Position numbers and translations under genes: made by a program
Shown: positions 6,670 to 8,381 of the stretch, piece by piece
Layout: every line of letters starts with the position of its first letter
Numbering within the stretch: the stretch's first letter is position 1
Source: Planctomycetales bacterium
Lineage (GTDB): Bacteria > Planctomycetota > Planctomycetia > Isosphaerales > Isosphaeraceae
Direction: 5' to 3'
DNA length: 8,381 nucleotides
Assembly (NCBI GenBank): GCA_027435495.1
Contig: DAHZZC010000544.1
Span: forward strand, 1 to 8,381
The notes under the pieces: generated by a model
Database searches by the model: none
The model's input: only the letters and a program-made list of their open reading frames with translations
What the model was told of the DNA's origin: nothing

Positions 6670-8157
6670 TCAGGCCCTTTTGGGGACCTCGGCGACGAGT
6701 CGCATCGAGGCCGAGAGCGCCTCGAGCTGGTAGTGTGGGCGGAGATACGCCACCGCCTCGTAATAGCCGGGTTTGCCTGCGACGGGACGGACATCGACCC
6801 GGGCGTCGGCGAGCGGGCACTGGGCCTTGACGTCATCGCCGACCAGTTCCGGGCTGGCCACCACGTAGTTCTGAATCCACTCGTTCAGCCAGGTGGCGCA
6901 CTCGTTCACCTCCATGAAGGAGCCGATCTTGTCTCTCGCCATCACCTTGAGGTAGTGGGCAAATCGAGAGGTGCAGAGCAGCAGGTTGAACTTGGTGGAA
7001 AGTTCGGCGTTGGCGTTGGCGGTCGGGTCGAAGTAGGTCTTGGGCTTCTGGCAAGACTGCGCCCCGATGAAGACGGCGAAGTCGCTCCCCTTGCTGTGCA
7101 GAAGTGGCAGGAAGCCGAGGTTGGAAAGTTCGAACTCGCGGCGGTCGGAGATGGCGATCTCGGTCGGGCATTTCATGGCGACATCGCCCTCGTCGGTGGG
7201 GAAGGTATGGACCGGTAGGTTCTCGACCTTGCCGCCGGCCTCGACACCTCGGCTCCGGGCCATCCAGCCCCACTGGGCATACGCGTCGGTGATCCGGGAC
7301 GCATAGGCCCACGCGGCCCCCATCCAGGTGTAGTTGTTGTGCTCGGTGCCGTCGACCTCCTCCTCGAAGTTGAACTCGGTGACTCGCTTGAAGTCCTGGC
7401 CGTAGGGGAGCCGGGCCAGCACCCGGGGCATGGTCAGCGCGACGTACCTCGAATCTTCCGACTGGCGGAACGAGCGCCAGGGGGCGTACTCGACCGCCTC
7501 GAAGATCTTGGCGAGGTCGCGGGGGTTGGCCAGCTCGGTGAAGCTCTCCATGTTGAACAGCTTCGGGCTGGCGTTGGAGACGAAGGGGGCGTGCGCCGCG
7601 GCGGCCACGCCCGAGATCATCTTGAGCAGGTTGACGTCCTCGGCATTCCGGCCGAACTCGTAATCGCCCACGAGCATCCCGTAAGGCTGCCCGCCGAGCT
7701 GGCCGTATTCCTCCTCGTAAATCTTCTTGAAGAGGCTGCTCTGGTCGAACTCAACGGCTCGCTCGAGGTCCTTGAAGAGTTCCTGCTTCTTGACGTTGAG
7801 GACGCGGATCTTCAGCGACTCGCCGGTTTCCGACTGGTGGACCAGGTAGTGCAGGCCGCGCCAGGACGACTCGAGCTGCTGGAGCCCGGGGTCGTGGAGA
7901 ATCTCGTTCATCTGGGCCGAGAGTTTCTTGTCGATCTCGGCGATCCAGCTTTTGATGTTGAGCTCGGCGTCCTTGCTGACGACCTGGCCCGGTTTGACGG
8001 CATGGTCAAGGAACTGGCGGAAGTAGTCCCGCGCCCGCTCTTGCTCGGTCTGGCTTTGCGGGCGGGTGGCTGCGATCACCTGCGAGAGCAGGTCGGGGGC
8101 CTCGACGGTCTGGGCGGCAGCCCCGGCGGACTGCGATCGTTCGGTTCCCGTGCTCAT
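6670..8157 (-). CDS. tssC: T6SS contractile sheath large subunit TssC
   Basis: TssC (VipB/EvpB family) pairs with TssB to form the contractile sheath around the Hcp tube. The 495-residue product has the standard length. Motifs include LESSWRGLHYLVHQSE (95-110), YGMLVGDYEFG (159-169), ISGVAAAAHAPFVSNASP (181-198), YAPWRSFRQSEDSRYVALTM (224-243), the PRVLARLPYG stretch (244-253), and the C-terminal YLRPHYQLEALSASMRLVAEVP (471-492). The start is the ATG at 8157, which shares one base with the tssB stop (TGATG). GGAGG lies seven bases upstream inside the tssB coding end, so tssC is likely translated in balance with tssB. A GTG one codon earlier is also possible. No truncation or frameshift is seen. 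Confidence 0.98.
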   Translation of the reverse strand: MSTGTERSQSAGAAAQTVEAPDLLSQVIAATRPQSQTEQERARDYFRQFLDHAVKPGQVVSKDAELNIKSWIAEIDKKLSAQMNEILHDPGLQQLESSWRGLHYLVHQSETGESLKIRVLNVKKQELFKDLERAVEFDQSSLFKKIYEEEYGQLGGQPYGMLVGDYEFGRNAEDVNLLKMISGVAAAAHAPFVSNASPKLFNMESFTELANPRDLAKIFEAVEYAPWRSFRQSEDSRYVALTMPRVLARLPYGQDFKRVTEFNFEEEVDGTEHNNYTWMGAAWAYASRITDAYAQWGWMARSRGVEAGGKVENLPVHTFPTDEGDVAMKCPTEIAISDRREFELSNLGFLPLLHSKGSDFAVFIGAQSCQKPKTYFDPTANANAELSTKFNLLLCTSRFAHYLKVMARDKIGSFMEVNECATWLNEWIQNYVVASPELVGDDVKAQCPLADARVDVRPVAGKPGYYEAVAYLRPHYQLEALSASMRLVAEVPKRA

Positions 8158-8381
8158 CACTTCGCCTCCGCTTCGGGGGTCGCGGTCGAGGAGCCGTCGG
8201 CCTCGCCGATGCCCATTTGCCGGGCCAGCTCGCGAGCCTTATCAGTGTTGCTCAGAACCTCGGCCAGAAGCTGGTCGAGCTTGTCGTTGCCTTCCATCTT
8301 GCTCAGAAGCTGCTTGAGCCGGCCCCTGACCTCCAGCAACTCGCGAAGCGGTTCGATCTGCTCGGCAACCCGGGCGGGCTC
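8157..8381 (-). CDS. tssB: T6SS contractile sheath small subunit TssB, C-terminal part
   Basis: Only the last 74 residues are in the window; the frame is open to the right edge, so the start lies outside. The segment VRGRLKQLLSKMEGNDKLDQ followed by LLAEVLSNTDKARELARQMG is the conserved C-terminal helical end of TssB (VipA/ImpB family), which interlocks with TssC to build the sheath and provides a surface for ClpV recycling. A Ser/Thr/Glu/Ala-rich tail of about 17 residues ends the protein. A TTG at 8339 is an internal Leu codon, not a start, because the residues upstream (EPARVAEQIEPLRE) continue the family sequence. Confidence 0.95.
   Translation of the reverse strand, partial: EPARVAEQIEPLRELLEVRGRLKQLLSKMEGNDKLDQLLAEVLSNTDKARELARQMGIGEADGSSTATPEAEAK

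Noticed and set aside
1..8381. CRISPR arrays, tRNA or rRNA genes, insertion sequences, attachment sites
   Set aside because: I saw no regularly spaced repeats, cloverleaf, rRNA-like stretch, transposase or terminal inverted repeats on either strand.

Overview
The window carries one face of a type VI secretion system (T6SS) locus. Every gene I can support lies on the minus strand, so the genes read from the right edge to the left. In transcription order they are tssB (only its 3' end is in the window), tssC, hcp, tagJ/impE, tssE, tssF and tssG. A gap of about 450 bp follows, then a proline-rich lipoprotein gene that runs off the left edge. Base composition is strongly GC-rich, and the opposite strand is full of long but meaningless reading frames, as expected for such DNA. 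A Gram-negative (diderm) bacterium is implied by the T6SS and the lipoprotein signal. The overall flavour (high GC, Pro/Ala-rich lipoprotein, T6SS gene order with impE) would fit a planctomycete or similar, but that is a guess and no taxonomic marker is present.

From the right edge to about 6034 are the sheath and tube genes: TssB and TssC form the contractile sheath, and Hcp forms the inner tube. tssB and tssC share one base (TGATG) and are probably translationally coupled. hcp is set apart from its neighbours. A 132-bp leader precedes it, and a near-perfect 15-bp GC-rich hairpin sits five bases after its stop codon, which could help keep Hcp more abundant than the baseplate proteins.

From 5945 to 1558 are the accessory and baseplate genes: TagJ/ImpE, then TssE (gp25-like wedge), TssF and TssG. 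They are tightly packed (19 bp, 5 bp, then a 37-bp overlap). TssG has an unusual Pro/Ala/Thr-rich insertion near its N-terminus.

From 1557 to 1112 there is no convincing gene. A hairpin followed by five T's on the minus strand looks like an intrinsic terminator and probably closes the T6SS transcript. From 1111 to the left edge lies a lipoprotein with a classic lipobox, a small conserved-looking N-terminal segment, a second folded segment with two cysteines, and a long Pro-rich tail containing a 14-residue tandem repeat. I cannot assign it to a named family; its place beside the T6SS makes it the least explained and most interesting gene here.

Not seen in the window: tssA, tssH/clpV, tssJ (unless the lipoprotein stands in for it), tssK, tssL, tssM, vgrG, PAAR or any effector-immunity pair. 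They may lie beyond either edge or elsewhere.
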